This document shows positions 1 to 10,280 of a DNA stretch of 64,000 bases, one piece after another (within the stretch, counting starts at the first letter, position 1; every line of letters starts with the position of its first letter). A program made the position numbers and the translations under genes. The DNA comes from Isoetes taiwanensis (lineage: Eukaryota > Streptophyta > Lycopodiopsida > Isoetales > Isoetaceae). Under the pieces are notes generated by a model. That model ran no database searches. It was not told the DNA's origin and saw only the letters and a program-made list of their open reading frames with translations. Location of the stretch: assembly GCA_021234155.1 (NCBI GenBank), contig JAJEKV010000002.1, positions 11,336,725 to 11,400,724 of the forward strand, given 5' to 3'.

Positions 1-35
1 TGAAGACCAACTGGTGCAAACCTTGTTTCTTTGCC

Positions 36-120
36 CATGCACGCATAGACAAAAAACACTCTTCCCTATGCGCGCATAGGCAAGATTGATTTTTGACTAA
101 AGCGGCGCATGATCGATGGA
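36..120. repeat. A-type GCGC palindromes at the window edge
   Basis: Two or three copies of the short palindrome family that dominates the first 6.3 kb. Examples are CCATGCACGCATAGACAA near 42 and CCTATGCGCGCATAGGCA near 65. They show that the locus A palindrome field extends to or beyond the left edge. Confidence 0.6.
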
Positions 121-1540
121 AAACATTGATTGTGCGTGTAGGTAAACATGAGCGTAGGTACTTACTTCTCTCTGCGGGGAACCTTAGTCGAGATCTCTTC
201 TCCTTCAAAAGAGAACGGGTTCGCGCAGACGGAAAACTTGTCTCGCCGGAATCCTAACGAGGTTAAATTCACCTTCCACAACCAGAAGGAAGTAGGAGTA
301 AGAAATGAACCGTGTCCGGCACCGGAAGAGATCTTTGTACAAGGAATAGACCTCTTTCTTGCAAAAGCTATCCATTAGATGATAAACTGGACTGTTTGGC
401 AACCTTCGCAATTATTGTCAAAGAAATCCACAAAGCCAAGCCGGCTTCTAAAGCGATTACATGCCAATTTGTTTTTTTTTGGGTGGGTGTGATAGTCATC
501 AATACGTGGATTCAAATCCAAGCGTTTACGCACTCTAGCCATTCGCCCGGCTACCTAAGGCATGTATGCTTTTGAAAGCTAGTTGACAAGCGGTTTTCCT
601 CATCAAGTAGTAAGAAAAGTTGTCTCGATCTTACGACCGGCGTTAATAGCGGGTAAGCTTCTGGTCACCCACGGTCATTAATGAGAAAGCTATGCCTTGC
701 GTTCCTAATGGCGAGAAAATGTGAAGAATTTTGCAAACATTTTTTTACGGACGTGAGTTAGCCTCCTTAAAGGCCTCGGGTATTTCAAGCCCATGAGCTT
801 GTTAAAGTAACAACTGTCACGAAAAACTTTTTAAAGGATCCCTTTTAAATCTCTTGGCGCTCTTTGTAGGGATTCTTAAAGCTAGATCTTGCAAAGGAGG
901 GCTCTCTTGTGGTACTCGCTTGTTATGACAAATTTGGTGGTGGTGTCACGAACCTCGGCGTCACTTAATTCGGTTGAGCTGCGGTGGAGAATGGTTTGTG
1001 GAAATAGTGTCCTTGATTTTCTTCTCAGCGTGGAGATATCTTCCTCTTCAACCCTCTGCCGGAGAAGGTCCCGCCGCCGTTGTGGAATCGCGCCCTGGCG
1101 TAACGCGAAATATCCTCGGTGTTTGTTCGAGCTCCTTAAAAGGAGAAGGTGTATCAAAAAAGAAGGACCTCCCATTTCGATTACTGCGATGAAGGAGATG
1201 GAGAATATTTGCCTTGGTGGAAAGATTCTGGTGAAGGAGTTCTAAATTTACGGCGGCGTATTATGTGAGTGGGTGAAGGGTGACAAATGTGGAAGAGGGC
1301 GGATCAAATGTACGATGGGGGCCGGAGACTCCTCCATTTCTTCTTGAGGATTCTTGCCACGGTTTGTAATGTACTTTGGAGGTGAGGGGAGCGGAACTTA
1401 CCACCGAGTAAGCAAAACAAAAATGTCGAGGTGGACTTCCGCGAACATGGATCAACTTGTCGACATGTTTCTTTGCAAGACAAAAGCAGCTTTGTGTAAG
1501 ACTTACTTCTCTGAGAATAAAACCCGACACGGTTGCTAAC
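121..1540. other. No recognisable gene
   Basis: Several overlapping open frames of 60-118 codons exist on both strands (for example 148-378 plus and 882-1175 minus). None shows a motif I recognise, and codon usage does not single one out. By analogy with loci B and C, a divergent partner gene of locus A would be expected here on the minus strand, but no DUF7869 motif was found. Confidence 0.4.
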
Positions 1541-1544
1541 AAGC

Positions 1545-1785
1545 AAGTCCTATCGCGGCGCATAGGCAAATCAACAAAATCCCATACATTCCATTTAACA
1601 AATCCTAAGCACGCGTGGGATTAGCAAACAAATACTATGCACGATAGGTTGGTAAATAAACATAAGTCTACTTTCGGTTGCACGTGCGGCGCATAGATGG
1701 CCTAAACAAACACTTTGCATGCGAGGTTGTTGATAAATAAACATCACGTCTACTCGGTTGCCTATCGCGGCGCATAGGCGGCAAT
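1545..1785. repeat. A-type palindrome cluster upstream of locus A
   Basis: Clustered, partly degenerate copies of the A-type palindrome (CTATCGCGGCGCATAGG near 1552 and again near 1762, TGCGGCGCATAGA near 1687). Spacing is roughly 40-90 bp, with short AT-rich spacers such as AAACAAA. Confidence 0.65.
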
Positions 1786-1871
1786 AGTACTATAAGCAAC
1801 CCCATGGGAAAAAAATAAGCGGTCCATGTATCTTTCCATCACGAAAAGCGCAACTCACGAATCACGAGAAT

Positions 1872-1880
1872 TATAAAATA
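1872..1880 (+). promoter_or_regulatory. Candidate TATA box of locus A
   Basis: TATAAAATA lies about 140 bp before the proposed first ATG (2021) of locus A, in a region otherwise lacking reading frames. Position and sequence fit a plant TATA box. The transcription start is not visible. Confidence 0.4.
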
Positions 1881-2204
1881 GCCCGGCCAGGGCAGTCATT
1901 TCTCACATAGATACCTTGCTTCTAGAGGCGCCCGGCCGCCTTCGCTTTCGCCATGCCGAGTTCTCTTCTCCCAAGTTTGCGAACATCTCCATACAACTCT
2001 GTATAGCACTTTCATTTGAAATGGCGAGGTTCAAGATGCGGTTTTCCTGCCTCTAGTGTAGTTATGGTGATTTTTAGAATTAGTTTGTTGCATTTTTTAG
2101 ATGTTGTTAGCTTGTGTGGAAAATGAAAAATAGGTTAGTTGCACTACTTTTTAGATATTTGTTAGGTATATTTTTTGTATTTTTGGGCAAATATGTAGGT
2201 AGTT

Positions 2205-2515
2205 GCTAGTGTTGTGTCTATCTTGGCGCATAGACACAATAGCTTCTACTCCATGCGGCGCATAGACACAATTCTTTTTGTCCTTGCGCTTGGGTAGAAA
2301 GCCATTGTATCTATCTTGGCGCATAGACACAATTTTGTCCTTACCACGCAGAGACAAAAACTTAAAGGTGTCTATGCTCGCATAGATATCAAGGATTTTT
2401 ATGCGTGCATGCATAGAACAAAACCATTTATGTCTATGCACGCATAGACACAATAGGTATTTTGTCTACTTGTCATTAGACAACAACCTAGTGTGTCTAT
2501 GCGCGCATAGGTTTA
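2205..2515. repeat. A-type palindrome array in intron 1 of locus A
   Basis: About nine copies lie in 310 bp, many followed by ACAAT. Examples: GTGTCTATCTTGGCGCATAG at about 2214 and about 2308, TATGTCTATGCACGCATAGA at about 2430, and TGTCTATGCGCGCATAGG at about 2493. They are within the proposed first intron (2041-2604). Degenerate copies retain one half-site (GCGCATAGACA). Confidence 0.8.
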
Positions 2516-2604
2516 TTATGTTTTTGTTTTCACTCTTTACTTAGTCAGTTTGTTTTTGTAGCATTCTTTATTTTTCTGACCTGTTGTGCTTTATATTTCT
2601 GTAG

Positions 2605-3489
2605 GAAGAAACCCAAAGGCAGAAAACCTTCTCAGGATGTGCAAGCTCCTGAAGCTCCCCTACCTTTACCACTGCAAACATGGACCCAGAATGATGACGG
2701 TTCTCTCTTCTGTAGGAACTGTCAATGGTTAATCATTCGAGGTGGTGAATATCCCCAGACACGGCACTATGTGTATCTGTACATTGCCACGAAATCTTCC
2801 TTGCCAAAGTCGAAGTTGACCGGATCAGATTTTAAGAAGTGTGGCAGAATCACCGAAATACAACTTTTCGGCATGGCTACAATAACGATCACCACCACCG
2901 TAAAGGGAGAAGACACCACGTACTTAGTTGACCCGATGTTTTTTAGACTGAGTATGTCCGCGAATGAGAACGCCCAAGAATTCATACAGGCTTGTTTCAA
3001 GCAACAAAAGGTAAGTACTTTAGTTTGTCTATGCGCGCATAGGGTTTTTCTAACTTTTTTTTGCAGGATCTTGTGGAAACACTGAACCTGATGCTTAAGT
3101 GCAAGGATCCACTCTTGAACCCATTCGCGGTGGGTGAAGCAGAAATGAAAGAGCCAGAGGTAGAGCCAGAGGTAGATCCAGATGTAGAGCAAGGGGTAGA
3201 GCCAGAGAGAGATGAACAGTCGGATAAAGAGGTGGAACAGACGGAGAGTTCGGAGGAGGAAGAACTGGATTTGCCAAAAAAGAAGAAAAAAAAGACGGCA
3301 GCGGACTGGCGGAAGGCAAGCCTTGTGACCGGAACAGGGCCTGAATTCAAAGTCAAGGGGAAGGCGAAGAAGTCAGAAAAGGGGGAGTCTTCCAAGTGTA
3401 ACTTGCCCCAAGGACCCGGCACGAAGATAGCCTCAAAGGGCAAGGACGAGGCCTCAAAATCTTTGGAGGACATTGAGAAGAGGTCTTAG
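2605..3489 (+). CDS. Locus A N-terminal exons (open, AT-hook-like start)
   Basis: Exon 2 (2605-3010) opens with KKPKGRKPS, a basic AT-hook or nuclear-localisation-like segment. It continues as a folded-looking domain of about 125 residues (CRNCQWLIIRGGEYP, then VDPMFFRLSMSANENAQEF). It joins in phase 0 across a 56-nt intron (3011-3066, GTAAGT...TTGCAG) to exon 3. Exon 3 holds DLVETLNLMLKCKDPLLNPF followed by a tandem acidic linker (repeats of EPEVEPEVDPD), a KKKKKK patch and a Ser/Lys-rich tail. The reading frame stays open through 3489, so this is the best preserved part of locus A. I do not recognise the N-terminal domain family. The intron is very short for a plant, and an A-type palindrome fills its middle. 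Confidence 0.55.
3011..3066 (+). other. 56-nt intron carrying an A-type palindrome
   Basis: Donor GTAAGTACTT and acceptor TTTTTTTTGCAG join two open exons in phase 0. The centre is TTGTCTATGCGCGCATAGG (about 3025-3043). At 56 nt it is near or below the usual plant minimum. Confidence 0.6.
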
Positions 3490-3529
3490 GGTGCACGGCA
3501 TTATGCATTTTCTGATTGATAGAGTGAAG

Positions 3530-4098
3530 TTGTGCCCAAAGGATCCTCGGTGGTAACAGTTCGCTGGGTAAGAAAGATTTATCCGAACCACCTGGCGGCC
3601 TTAAAAAGAGAATCGGGGGCGGGCCGAATGCAAGCTGTGTCCCCCTGCGTAGTGATTGTCGACCCTAAATCTTTGTAAAACCTTGGAAGAATTTAAGAAA
3701 GAAGAGGTCGACAATTACATGTACATTGTGATTGGTGGAACACACACATTTAAGGCAAAGGCGGTGGAAAGAACTCAAGCAAGCAATCTTCTCATCTCTC
3801 TGCCGTCGTCGTTGGTGTGTGGCGGAAGCAAAGCGCTTGCTATGAGCCACAACGTGAACAAGCGACTCTGAGGTTGAGCATGAGCTTGTCAGATAAAATT
3901 AAATTTATGCACAGAGAATATGATAATTATAGGGCAGAGAACCCCGGAAAGAAAGACATAAAGGATGATCCAGACGCTTATCTCGCTTTAAAGGAGCAAT
4001 GTGCAATTGAGTGCTGTTTGACTTACGATCAAAAAGATGCCAGGACTTCATTGATTAAATACGACAATCTGTTTCAGCTAGCCTTCAGGCACGGCCGG
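3530..4098 (+). pseudogene. Locus A ParB-like domain
   Basis: In shifting frames the region reads RKIYPNHLAALKRE, then CVVIVDPKSL, then LEEFKKEEVDNYMYIVIGGT-H. This matches the order in locus C (EHVKTLLESF, VNVIPFNL, HYYIMNGNHSVLAAQ). The G-G-T-H tetrad replaces the G-N-H-S of the other copies. Downstream, ATLRLSMSLSDKIKFMHREY parallels DRLQLSCEMNDIV of locus C. A stop after PKSL (3674-3676) and a second frame change near 3870 break it. The exon ends at a GTAAGT donor (4099). ParB/Srx-like folds bind or cut DNA, or bind nucleotide. Which applies here is unknown. Confidence 0.5.
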
Positions 4099-4183
4099 GT
4101 AAGTTTCCCTAGTTGTTGTGTTTGAATCTCACCTTACTCCATGCGCGCATAGACACTCAATCTTTTTTGTGTGTGCACCACAG
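4099..4183 (+). other. Intron of locus A with A-type palindrome
   Basis: 85 nt, GTAAGTTTCC to CACCACAG. It contains CCATGCGCGCATAGACACT at about 4140-4158. The next exon reads IWDLQEKIFDMYADGTL. Confidence 0.55.
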
Positions 4184-4618
4184 ATTTGGGATCTGCAGGA
4201 GAAAATTTTTGATATGTATGCGGACGGTACCTTGAAGACAAAGGGGAAGAAGCACGAGACAAAAAAAAAAAGGGAGAGCCCTCAAACAAAAGGATATGAG
4301 TGTGATGCCTTGGAAATCACGGGGCCTCAAAAACATGGACAAAGTTTTGCGAGGTTACGCAAAAAGTTGTCGACAGGCGAGTTCACCTTAGAAGAAATGC
4401 ACGGTACGAGTTTAAGCGGTGAGTACTCTGTCACTTGGCGTAGGTTTTGTCTGTCGATCGATTTGTTTACTGCAGCCAAAAGATTGTGCTACGTGTCGGC
4501 CAACAACTAATGCTCCATTTAAATTCGCGACACTTGGGAAAAAGTTCGGGGGAGCTGTACCCTATTTCCTCGTCAGATGAGAAAATAAAACAATTTGCCT
4601 CAAATTTTACTAAGCTGG

Positions 4619-4881
4619 GTAAGTATTTGCTTGCTTTTTTATCTTGCATCTTACCATTTGTCTATCGCGGCGCATAGACAAAGGCTGAGAATCTTTGCTC
4701 TGCACGCGCATAACAAAGATTTAGTTTTGTCCATGCGCGCGCATAGACAAAACCTCGACTTTAATCTATGCGGCGCATGGACAAAACTAAATCTTTGTTG
4801 ATGCGTGCACAACAAAGTTGATCTTTGCTTGCCATGCACGCATGGAGTTTGCGGTGTACTCACTTTCTTTTTATCTTGCAG
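4619..4881 (+). other. Intron of locus A packed with A-type palindromes
   Basis: 263 nt from GTAAGTATTT to TATCTTGCAG. It holds five or six palindromes or half-sites: about 4660 (CTATCGCGGCGCATAGACAA), 4703, 4728 (GTCCATGCGCGCGCATAGAC), 4767, 4800 and 4833. The repeated spacer is ACAAAG or ACAAAAC. Confidence 0.65.
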
Positions 4882-6020
4882 AGAAAAAAAGACCGGTACC
4901 ACCAGGTTTCTTGACTTTGGTGAAGCAAGCAAAAGATGAAAGAGCCAAGTTGAAAAAGGGTACAAGAGGGCGTCGGCGATTGTCCGAAAAGTGCTGAGAA
5001 TTTTGATGAATTTGGCCACCACTTGTCTCTACCAAGTCTACGGGGATTGTGTGAAGATAGGCGAGTGTTGAAACACTGGTGACTACTCCTTGATCATTGT
5101 CTGACATACCCTCACGGGTTTAAGTTGCCGACGGTAGAGGTGACGACAGCGCCTTTTAAGCACGTGAGAGTTTGACTCTTTTCGTCAAGCGGTGGTAAAG
5201 CTAAACACAAACACCTTTGTGGAGGATCGTTGTCTTTCACTCCACCAACCAAGCGGCTTGGTTCAAGCATATTGAAGGAATTTCGCAATCTTTGGATTCG
5301 AACTGCGATATGGTAAGTCTGCATCTCTTTTAAACTTGGTGTCCCTAATTGTCTCGACTTCTTTCATTTTGTTTTCTGGTGAAGACCAACATCCGTGGCC
5401 ATGGTGGGGGGTGCTAGACTTATAAGCGTATTTGAGCAGATTCACATCGGTTACCCACGGCACACTAGGCACCGGGACCTTACAACACTACAACACCACG
5501 GGGAATGGACTACGAAATGTCTTCGGCTCCCCTGCGGTTACCTGAAGTTGACCGACCAGTTCACGGGTGGCGTTGTCAACCGTACCCGAAGCCCGGCTGA
5601 CTAATCAGCGGGCTTACGGAAATGTTTTTCACAACCGGGAGATCGGGTTGTGGATGCATTTTCGGGCTCGCGGCACGACCATTTCATGTGCTTTGAGGAA
5701 GGGTCGTGAAGCGTATTTTGCGATGGAGTATGATTACGATAGTGTTGCTTTCATTAAGTCAGGATATGTTCTTTAATGAACTTGCACGATGAGAAACAAG
5801 AAGTGGGTGTAAAGGGCGGTGGCGATCAAAGCAGGAATAAGCGGTTGAGCCACGGATGCACGCATCGGGCAACCCCGATCACCAAGCGGAGTATGTTGAG
5901 TTGTTGCGGTGGTAGATAAAGAACACGAGGTGGAAAAACCAGGAAGAGGAAGAGGAAGAGGAGGAAGAAGCGGATCCGAACAGCGGTGAAGAACACAATG
6001 TTTCGATGATGACCCCTTAA
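4882..6020 (+). pseudogene. Locus A methylase C-terminal region
   Basis: The exon from 4882 reads EKKRPVPPGFLTLVKQAKDE and then a basic GRRR segment, before decaying. From about 5635 two overlapping frames together give a methylase motif I (DRVVDAFSGS in one frame) and, after a +1 change near 5665, the following helix and acidic strand-end (GTTISCALRKGREAYF then AMEYD). This is the S-adenosylmethionine pocket of beta-class (IV-to-I order) N6/N4 methylases. The catalytic DPPY-type motif expected around 5100 is not readable. A poly-Glu tail at about 5941-5975 and the end SMMTP precede the TAA at 6018. Confidence 0.5.
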
Positions 6021-6136
6021 AGATAAGGAGGTCCCCATGACATTTAAAATTGTGTGTCCGATTATAAAGCTGAAAAAATAACATTTATTGTTAAATATTG
6101 ACTTTCAAAAAGAAATAAATGCTGTTAAAAAGGGGA

Positions 6137-6164
6137 GCATGTCTATGCGCGCGCATAGACATGC
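6137..6164. repeat. Perfect 28-bp A-type palindrome
   Basis: Arms GCATGTCTATGCGC and its exact reverse complement, with no spacer. It is the longest perfect member of the family and lies about 115 bp after the locus A stop. Confidence 0.9.
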
Positions 6165-6261
6165 CTTTCTTCTTTAAACTACACTTTGGATGAAAAACGC
6201 CCTTGTATCATTATTTGCACTTAAATGATGACTTTTTTTAAAATGTGGCTTGTTTAAGCGG

Positions 6262-6290
6262 GGTGCATGTCTATCGCGCATAGACATTCT
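6262..6290. repeat. A-type palindrome
   Basis: ATGTCTATCGCGCATAGACAT, a variant with one base lost in the left arm. It is the last A-type member on the right side of locus A and probably marks the end of that element. Confidence 0.7.
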
Positions 6291-6499
6291 TATCTATTTT
6301 ACATCATATTTTGGCCTTGTATCATTTTTTGCGGTTTCTTTGATGCTTCTAACTGTTCTTAGTATTGTGTTTGTGTGATCGATGCCCAGTCAAGTGAAAA
6401 GCGTTTAAAATACTACAAAAACAACCTCCTTTTAATTATAAATGTTGTACTTTGTTTGTTTGTTCTAAAAATGCACTTTTTAAGGTCAAAGGACCGTTT

Positions 6500-8141
6500 A
6501 TCTAAATGTTTTTTCTTAAGATATGCCAAAAGTACCAAATTTTGGGGTTTTTGAAAAAGGAATCTTTTGGGCCTTAATCGCACTCTGGTCATTAGTGCGA
6601 TTGATCCAAATCTTGTTTACCTTGTATTATTCGCCGCTTCTTGATTGGCCTTTTCCTGCTGGTGTTTGGCTTGCCGCACTCACGGTATTGCCCTACGCGG
6701 TGGTGTATCGATCTGCGTATGGTTCCTTAAACACCGTCCCGGCTCACGATGTTATTGACATCCACACTAAAATTTGAAGAAGGTCAAGTCTTTCGGTTCT
6801 CGAGAAAGAACTCTGCGGAACCTATAAGTGTAAATCTTTCGAGGTTCTACTCGGCATCTTACGTCCCCAACCGACACACGAGCTGGCGGTGAGGCGAGAA
6901 TGGTTGCCATTGATGATGTAGAACCTCATACTAGCGAGTCGATTCTTGTGACCATGGTACTAGGCGCTTTGTATCACGGATCAAAGGGCACCACATCTGC
7001 GGTGAAAGGCGGATGGGGATCTTGACAAATGACTTTACCACGGTTCCTAACATGTTGGGATTTACAACTTCGTCTTTGTCATGTTAGGAGGTGCCTCTTC
7101 CATATCCCGGATGGATATTTTTTACGATATATGTCACACCTAGAGGAAACATGTGGCCGTCTTTCTTTGTATTTTTTAGAGTTTCTTACGCCAACTCCTC
7201 CTCGGCATCACGGTCCATGCCCAGTTCGAAGGCACCTCCAAACTTTCCATTTTCTTACGCTTTCGACCCTCATTTCCTTCTTTGTTTCCCTCTTCCTTTT
7301 TAGGCGGAATGCTATCAGCCGTCGATCACGGTCTGCTTTACCTCTCCAGATGGGAGGATTTAGTATCACTAATGGTTCTCTCTGAATCTGTTTGGCGGGG
7401 ACATGATAGGAGAACCGATCGATAGGAGGAGACTTGGGGCTGACTTGGGAGGAGACTGGCATTTTCCTCGTCTTTCTTTTGATTCTCTTCCTCATGCTCT
7501 GTCCCTTCCATTTGGACTTCCTTTGGTTTGGCTTTTCTTCCCTTGGCTTGGCTTGCCTAAGGTTTGGCTTTTCCTTGAAATCTCACAGCCGAAGCCAAGT
7601 CGTCCATTAGAAGCGGGCATATTACAAGAGGTCTTGGCTCGACAATATGTGACACAAAGTTCTTTGATCCGTCCATAGCTGAGCGGAGAATGCCAAATCC
7701 TCTAAGTAGCTTCGGTAGTGCCATTAATACCGGTTGCCTCTCTGTTTTTCATTATGAAGGCAGCGGCCCAGCCTTTTCTTTTAGCGGTATCACGGTCCTT
7801 GATCTTTGGATTCCATCATCGTGGATCGTTAAAGCTGCCGATCCATGCGATGCAGGTCAATCGCCGACATTCACGGGATCCTCCACTGTGCAACCAAGGA
7901 AGTCTAATCTTCCCACTTTTTTCACCCCGCATGTTGACAATGATGCCAAGGCGCATCACAGCGTCTTGCTCACCACTTCTTGACTTTGTGAGGAGGCAAA
8001 GTTCTCTCCTCTTGTCCCCCTTTGTGGATTGACCCCTTCCTCAAAGGGAATTGCCACGACAATTTCCATGCACCATGGCCTTTCGGCCATGACCACGGTC
8101 TTCTCCGTCACTACGTTTTGGGCCTTGGACGCCGGCTGCAC
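6500..8141 (-). pseudogene. Locus B: second ParB-like gene remnant
   Basis: Read on the minus strand, an exon begins after TTTGTGCAG at about 8142. It contains TEKTVVMAERPWCMEIVVA and, after a frame change, GIIVNMR; that seven-residue string also occurs in locus C. A basic stretch follows (RKRIKRKTRK, about 7495-7470). The ParB-like part is next: DPHPPFTADVVPFDP (about 7000) and FYIINGNHSRLTA (about 6925-6890). These parallel DPHPVFTLVNVIPFNL and YYIMNGNHSVLAA of locus C. A stop and frameshifts interrupt it. No methylase was found, so the copy seems cut off near 6.5 kb, tail-to-tail with locus A. Confidence 0.55.
6523..6777 (+). CDS. Small hydrophobic open frame, doubtful
   Basis: An 84-codon frame starting with ATG at 6523. 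It has one or two hydrophobic segments (FWALIALWSLVRLIQILF and VWLAALTVLPYAVV). No family is recognised, and it lies opposite the expected 3' part of locus B. It may be fortuitous. Confidence 0.15.
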   Translation: MPKVPNFGVFEKGIFWALIALWSLVRLIQILFTLYYSPLLDWPFPAGVWLAALTVLPYAVVYRSAYGSLNTVPAHDVIDIHTKI

Positions 8142-8189
8142 AAAGAAAACAACAAATCAACAATCAAATCATGAAACCCAAACCCAACC

Positions 8190-8310
8190 CACTACGCCAT
8201 TTGCATGGAAATGGCGCACATTACTCATTTGCCGGTCGAGAAATGGAGCGGCAATGGCCATTTGCATGTGGAGAAAATGGCGCATTGACTCATTTGCATG
8301 GAAATGGCCT
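8190..8310. repeat. C-type (AAATGGCGC) palindromes in locus B intron
   Basis: Several copies and half-sites of the palindrome family also found at locus C: CATTTGCATGGAAATGGCG (about 8200), AAATGGAGCGGCAATGGCCAT (about 8243) and AAAATGGCGCATTGACTC (about 8275). They lie directly upstream (minus strand) of the locus B splice acceptor, so probably within its first intron. Confidence 0.6.
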
Positions 8311-8669
8311 TGATGGTTTCATTTACATTACACTACATCTGATCTAAACAAACTACAAAAGTAACACATCCCAAAAAAATGGCGGCGTCATGATATTTCT
8401 TTAGAACGGAACCACAAAAACTCTATCCTAGACACCTGGCTACATGAAGCAGAAGCGATCGCGCTATTTCTTTCAGATGGAACCACAGAAACTAACTATC
8501 CTAGACAACTGGCTACATGAAACAGCGCGGTCGCGCTATTTCAATACCCATGACGAAACGGCTAAAAAGCGGTCACGAACTAACTTCGAACCGAGGCCGC
8601 TTCGTATATCGGCCGATGCGGGGGGAGCGTCACGAGGGACCGTAGAAATTCTACTCCACCCTTTTTCCT

Positions 8670-8760
8670 CGAGCTCCCGGATCAACAGGAGCTACTCGAA
8701 GGCGCTAGAGAGAGAAACTTCTGGCTAGAGAGAGAAAGCTAAAGCTAGAGAGAGAAGGCT
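8670..8760. repeat. Short tandem repeat GCTAGAGAGAGAA
   Basis: Three close copies of GCTAGAGAGAGAA separated by about 6-20 bp. No gene is seen here. Confidence 0.6.
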
Positions 8761-8914
8761 AAATTTCATGCGGCTGGCGGAAAAGCGGTGATAGTTTGTG
8801 GATGAAATAAATAAAAGAAATGAAATGAGAGAAAATAAACCCGTCGAAATTAATGGCACGACAGGATTTGGCCCACCAGCTGAAATTGCCGTCGCCCACC
8901 CGCCGACCCTTCCG

Positions 8915-9035
8915 CCCGTCCGTCACTTGAATTTTAAATTTTGAATTTGAATTTCCCGCCCGTCCACCAATTGAATTCTAAAATTTGAATTCCCCGCCCG
9001 TCCGCCACGAATTTTAAAATTTGAATTCCCCACCA
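8915..9035. repeat. Tandem repeat, about 50 bp unit, three copies
   Basis: The unit is CCGCCCGTCC(A/G)CCA followed by GAATT(C/T)TAAAATTTGAATT. It alternates a GC-rich and an AT-rich half. Copies start near 8905, 8957 and 8993. Confidence 0.65.
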
Positions 9036-9284
9036 CTTTTACATATATTGTGCGGGTCCACTCGTCTCAAAGCCGTTTATAAAATCTGCGTGTACCGGAT
9101 ATGGTAAGCGTAAGCGCTTTCGTCCTCGTATTAGCGAGGTTGCGATTTTACGCTCAAATCCTCGCCTTCAACATCCAGCGGTACTTAGCCTTAGAGGACT
9201 TAGCCGCCAAGTCGGACGTCTATTCGCTTTAGGCATTGGTTCAGGGGGCTTCTTTGGGCGCTACCCGATTTATGGCGCTTTAGT

Positions 9285-9430
9285 TGGTTGGCTTCTTCAT
9301 TTCATAGCGGGCTCTTCTTCATTTTAGTAGCGGTAGCTTCTTCATTTCATAGCGGTAGCTTCTTCATTTGATAGCGGGCGCTTCACTTGGTTAGCGGGCG
9401 CTTCTTCATTTTCATAGTGCGCTTCCTTGG
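9285..9430. repeat. Minisatellite GCTTCTTCATTT-CATAGCGG
   Basis: Five or six imperfect units of 20-30 bp built on GCTTCTTCATTTCATAGCGG. No coding potential is seen. Confidence 0.6.
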
Positions 9431-9579
9431 TTAGTAGAAGCCTACTTGATTCAAGGCTCTTCCCTTCTTTCAATGGCGATTCTCGATCTACAATGATCCC
9501 AAGGTTAGTGGCCCCATTACGTTTTTAGTTTAGCACGTCGGCAATTTCTCCTATAAGTGCGAGAATAATGTTTCTACCC

Positions 9580-9765
9580 ACAGTAATGTCTGTAGTAACT
9601 TTGTAACAATCCGAGGAAATAATCATAGTGTGTTGTAATCTGCGATGTCTGTAACAATCTGTAATAATCGTGTAATCTGTAATATTCGGTAATCTATTGT
9701 ATCCTGTAGTTATATGTAGTAATCTGTAGTAATCTGTACTGTGTAATCTGCTGTCCTAAGTTTTC
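9580..9765. repeat. TGTAATC-rich simple repeat
   Basis: Degenerate array of TGTAATCTG or TGTAGTAATC units over about 180 bp. Confidence 0.6.
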
Positions 9766-9784
9766 CTATTTTGTTCCTAAGAAA

Positions 9785-9945
9785 GCCAAATGGCGTTGGT
9801 GCGCCATTAGATCAAATAGCGCAGCCGCGCCATTTGTCTCCAAATAGCGCAGCGCTTTTACTCAAATGGCCCGGCTGCGCTACTTTGTGGCAAATAAATG
9901 GCTAGTGCGCTATTTGAACAAATGCGCACCCGCCATTTGTATGCA
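9785..9945. repeat. C-type palindrome cluster 5' of DUF7869 gene copy 1
   Basis: At least five copies: AAATGGCGTTGGTGCGCCATT (about 9788), AAATAGCGCAGCCGCGCCATT (about 9814), AAATAGCGCAGCGCTTTT (about 9841), AAATGGCCCGGCTGCGCTA (about 9865), and AAATGCGCACCCGCCATTTG (about 9919). They lie between locus B and the DUF7869 gene. Confidence 0.75.
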
Positions 9946-9984
9946 TTTTAATGAATATTTTATGCTCATTTCAGCGGGGTTTCT

Positions 9985-10280
9985 AACAATGTGTGTGTCA
10001 TTGCATGCTTGCAGGAAAAGGACCTTGCAGAACTTCCTCTGTGGGGACGTGGTTGTTGCTAGGGGGCATGAACTGCATAGAGGGCACATACATGGAAAGA
10101 ACATTGACTACTTTAAGAACGTCGTCGTGGAGGTTACTGAAGCCATAATTCCATCCCATGTGCTTCCATTTCCATGTGCAGGTGCGGATAACGTTGCTGA
10201 AGCCGTAGGCACACTTATCGAATGGCCTAGACATGACGTGAGAATCTGTCCAGATGCTGCACCTGTATCATCATCTTAAT
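9985..10280 (+). pseudogene. DUF8039-like fragment at the front of DUF7869 copy 1
   Basis: The frame reads CGDVVVARGHELHRGHIHG, then VTEAIIPSHVLPFPC, then AEAVGTLIEWPRHDVRI. The spacing of VARG, LP-P, the A-G and I-WP elements matches the plant transposon-associated DUF8039 domain as I know it. It runs without a gap into the DUF7869-type gene (LNKKLIHKEVGAVV), whereas copy 2 has a different N-terminus there. The join at about 10,275 therefore looks like a recombination or exon fusion. Confidence 0.45.

Larger units (their letters stand above)
2021..6020 (+). pseudogene. Locus A: ParB-like domain plus DNA methylase gene, decayed
   Basis: This is a multi-exon gene remnant. Proposed exons: 2021-2040 (MARFKM..., phase 2), 2605-3010, 3067-about 3489, a ParB-like region about 3530-4098, then 4184-about 4418, 4476-4618 and 4882 onward. 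The methylase motifs lie near 5641-5776, and an acidic tail ends at a stop at 6018-6020. Most junctions have good GTAAG and CAG sites. The order is an N-terminal domain, a Lys/Glu-rich linker, a ParB/Srx-like fold (NYMYIVIGGTH), and a beta-class N6/N4 methylase C-terminus (VVDAFSGS then GTTISCALRKGREAYF). In bacteria and phages such fusions modify or bind DNA. Frameshifts (about 3590-3700, 3870, 5660) and stops show it is broken. Four introns contain A-type palindromes. The family assignment rests on motifs only. Confidence 0.6.

Noticed and set aside
2205-2515. CRISPR-like array
   Set aside because: Repeats are palindromic, degenerate and irregularly spaced, with A-rich spacers. The context is a spliced plant-type gene, not a prokaryotic locus.
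2021-6020. Bacterial or phage contamination as source of the ParB-methylase motifs
   Set aside because: The loci contain introns with canonical splice sites and are interleaved with plant retrotransposons. Three diverged copies occur in one window.
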